Shown here piece by piece: positions 63,519 to 64,000 of a stretch of 64,000 nt of DNA. Origin of the DNA: CBDFKJ01 sp965248805. Lineage in GTDB: Bacteria; Pseudomonadota; Alphaproteobacteria; UBA6615. The notes under the pieces are model-generated. The model saw only the letters and a program-made list of their open reading frames with translations, did not search any database and had not been told where the DNA came from. The DNA lies in the NCBI GenBank assembly GCA_965248805.1, contig CBDFKJ010000007.1, positions 503,025 to 567,024 on the forward strand, in the 5' to 3' direction. The position numbers were made by a program, and so were the translations under genes. Position 1 is the stretch's first letter. Every line of letters starts with the position of its first letter.

Positions 63519-64000
63519 GGCTCAGCTCCGGAATGTGGCGGCGGCCGCGCTACCAGGTGTGATCGGGTCCCGGCAGGGGTCTCGTGGACGAGCGTGTGCA
63601 ATGCCTCTATGCCGGCGTTCAGGCCCCGGATATCGTCCGTTAGCACCAGCGCCAGGCCATCCTCGCTGAGCGTCGGCCGGGCGCGGACCTCGATCTCGCT
63701 GGTGACTTCCCACAGCCGGCCGCGATAAGGGCGCGCCTCGAACTGTCGGGTGAAGCGGGCTTCCTGCGGCAGCAGACCGAGCCCGCCCAGGAGGTCGATC
63801 TCGAACCAGGCGCCGCCCTCCTGGGCGGTGTGGCGGTACCAGGACTCGAACAACAGGAACTGCTCCGGGCGCATGACCCAGCGGGCGGCGATGCGGCTCG
63901 GCACCTGCGTGAAGCGCCGGCGCTGGCGGCCGGACCCGCCTCCATCTCGGTGCGCAGAACCGCCTCGCCCGGCTGGATGCCGTAGCCCTCGAGGGTGGGC
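63515..64000 (-). CDS. Phage tail protein, partial, with a likely frameshift
   Basis: The continuous part (63904 to 63515) encodes IAARWVMRPEQFLLFESWYR, EIDLLGGLGLLPQEARFTRQ and VTSEIEVRARPTLSED. The gene clearly starts upstream: in another frame, positions 64000-63935 encode EGYGIQPGEAVLRTEMEAGP. A one-base deletion near 63930 would join them as AGPARQRRRFTQV. It runs off the window. The sequence is typical of a small tail protein next to tape-measure-distal genes, family not named. Confidence 0.6.
   Translation of the reverse strand, partial: AHPRGLRHPAGRGGSAHRDGGGSGRQRRRFTQVPSRIAARWVMRPEQFLLFESWYRHTAQEGGAWFEIDLLGGLGLLPQEARFTRQFEARPYRGRLWEVTSEIEVRARPTLSEDGLALVLTDDIRGLNAGIEALHTLVHETPAGTRSHLVARPPPHSGAEP

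Overview
The window looks like GC-rich chromosomal DNA from an alphaproteobacterium. The signs are two GAAC-N7-GAAC LexA boxes in front of imuA-imuB-dnaE2, a mitochondrial-type complex I accessory subunit (NDUFS4-like), a DUF2336 protein and a DUF3750 protein. I cannot name the genus. The sequence is unusually rich in insertion sequences and gene remnants. I count three copies of one IS5-family element, four near-complete copies plus one stub of one IS630-family element, two damaged IS1182-type elements, an IS21, an IS1595, an IS427-like element, and one full and one partial copy of a further DDE element.

Layout. 1-8.8 kb: an IS5 copy, then three exported or membrane genes (NosR-like flavo/iron-sulfur protein, DUF1800, DUF1501), then a HicB-type antitoxin gene split by a second IS5 copy. 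8.9-19.8 kb: an IS graveyard around a tRNA-Cys gene on which the remains of two different tyrosine integrases converge. It also holds a DUF3750 gene. 19.8-24.2 kb: small exported proteins, more IS copies and a broken phage terminase small subunit. 24.2-33.2 kb: an OmpA-like coiled-coil protein with a Bcr/CflA efflux pump, then a divergent signalling block (PAS histidine kinase, DUF2336 protein, receiver-histidine kinase) and a damaged MFS transporter. 33.2-42.2 kb: a tandemly duplicated reductive-dehalogenase-like protein, divergent from the SOS mutagenesis operon imuA-imuB-dnaE2, then a CopD-like protein and a tiny exported peptide. 42.3-48.1 kb: decayed CoA-transferase and SDR genes, an AEC transporter with ureidoglycolate lyase, and a coiled-coil membrane protein. 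48.2-51.6 kb: two tandem IS630 copies and rearranged phage pieces. 51.8-55.7 kb: housekeeping genes (metC-like, hisI, a Sel1 protein, a peroxiredoxin, NDUFS4-like) with tRNA-Arg and tRNA-Pro. 55.9-64 kb: a phage lysis and tail module on the minus strand that runs off the right edge and includes an eight-bladed RCC1-like beta-propeller protein.

Several insertions can be undone on paper. Removing each IS with one copy of its 2-bp duplication restores an open reading frame in hicB (CC), an IS1182 transposase (GG), a tRNA-Cys integrase (TA) and a CoA-transferase codon run (TA). This gives exact ends and target rules for three IS types, and it rules out the idea that the two outer IS5 copies form a composite transposon.

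The best candidates for an undescribed system are the NosR-like/DUF1800/DUF1501 cluster, the duplicated RdhA-like protein, and the RCC1 propeller in the tail module. Many single-base frameshifts appear in otherwise well-preserved genes, so either real decay or uncorrected assembly errors must be considered.
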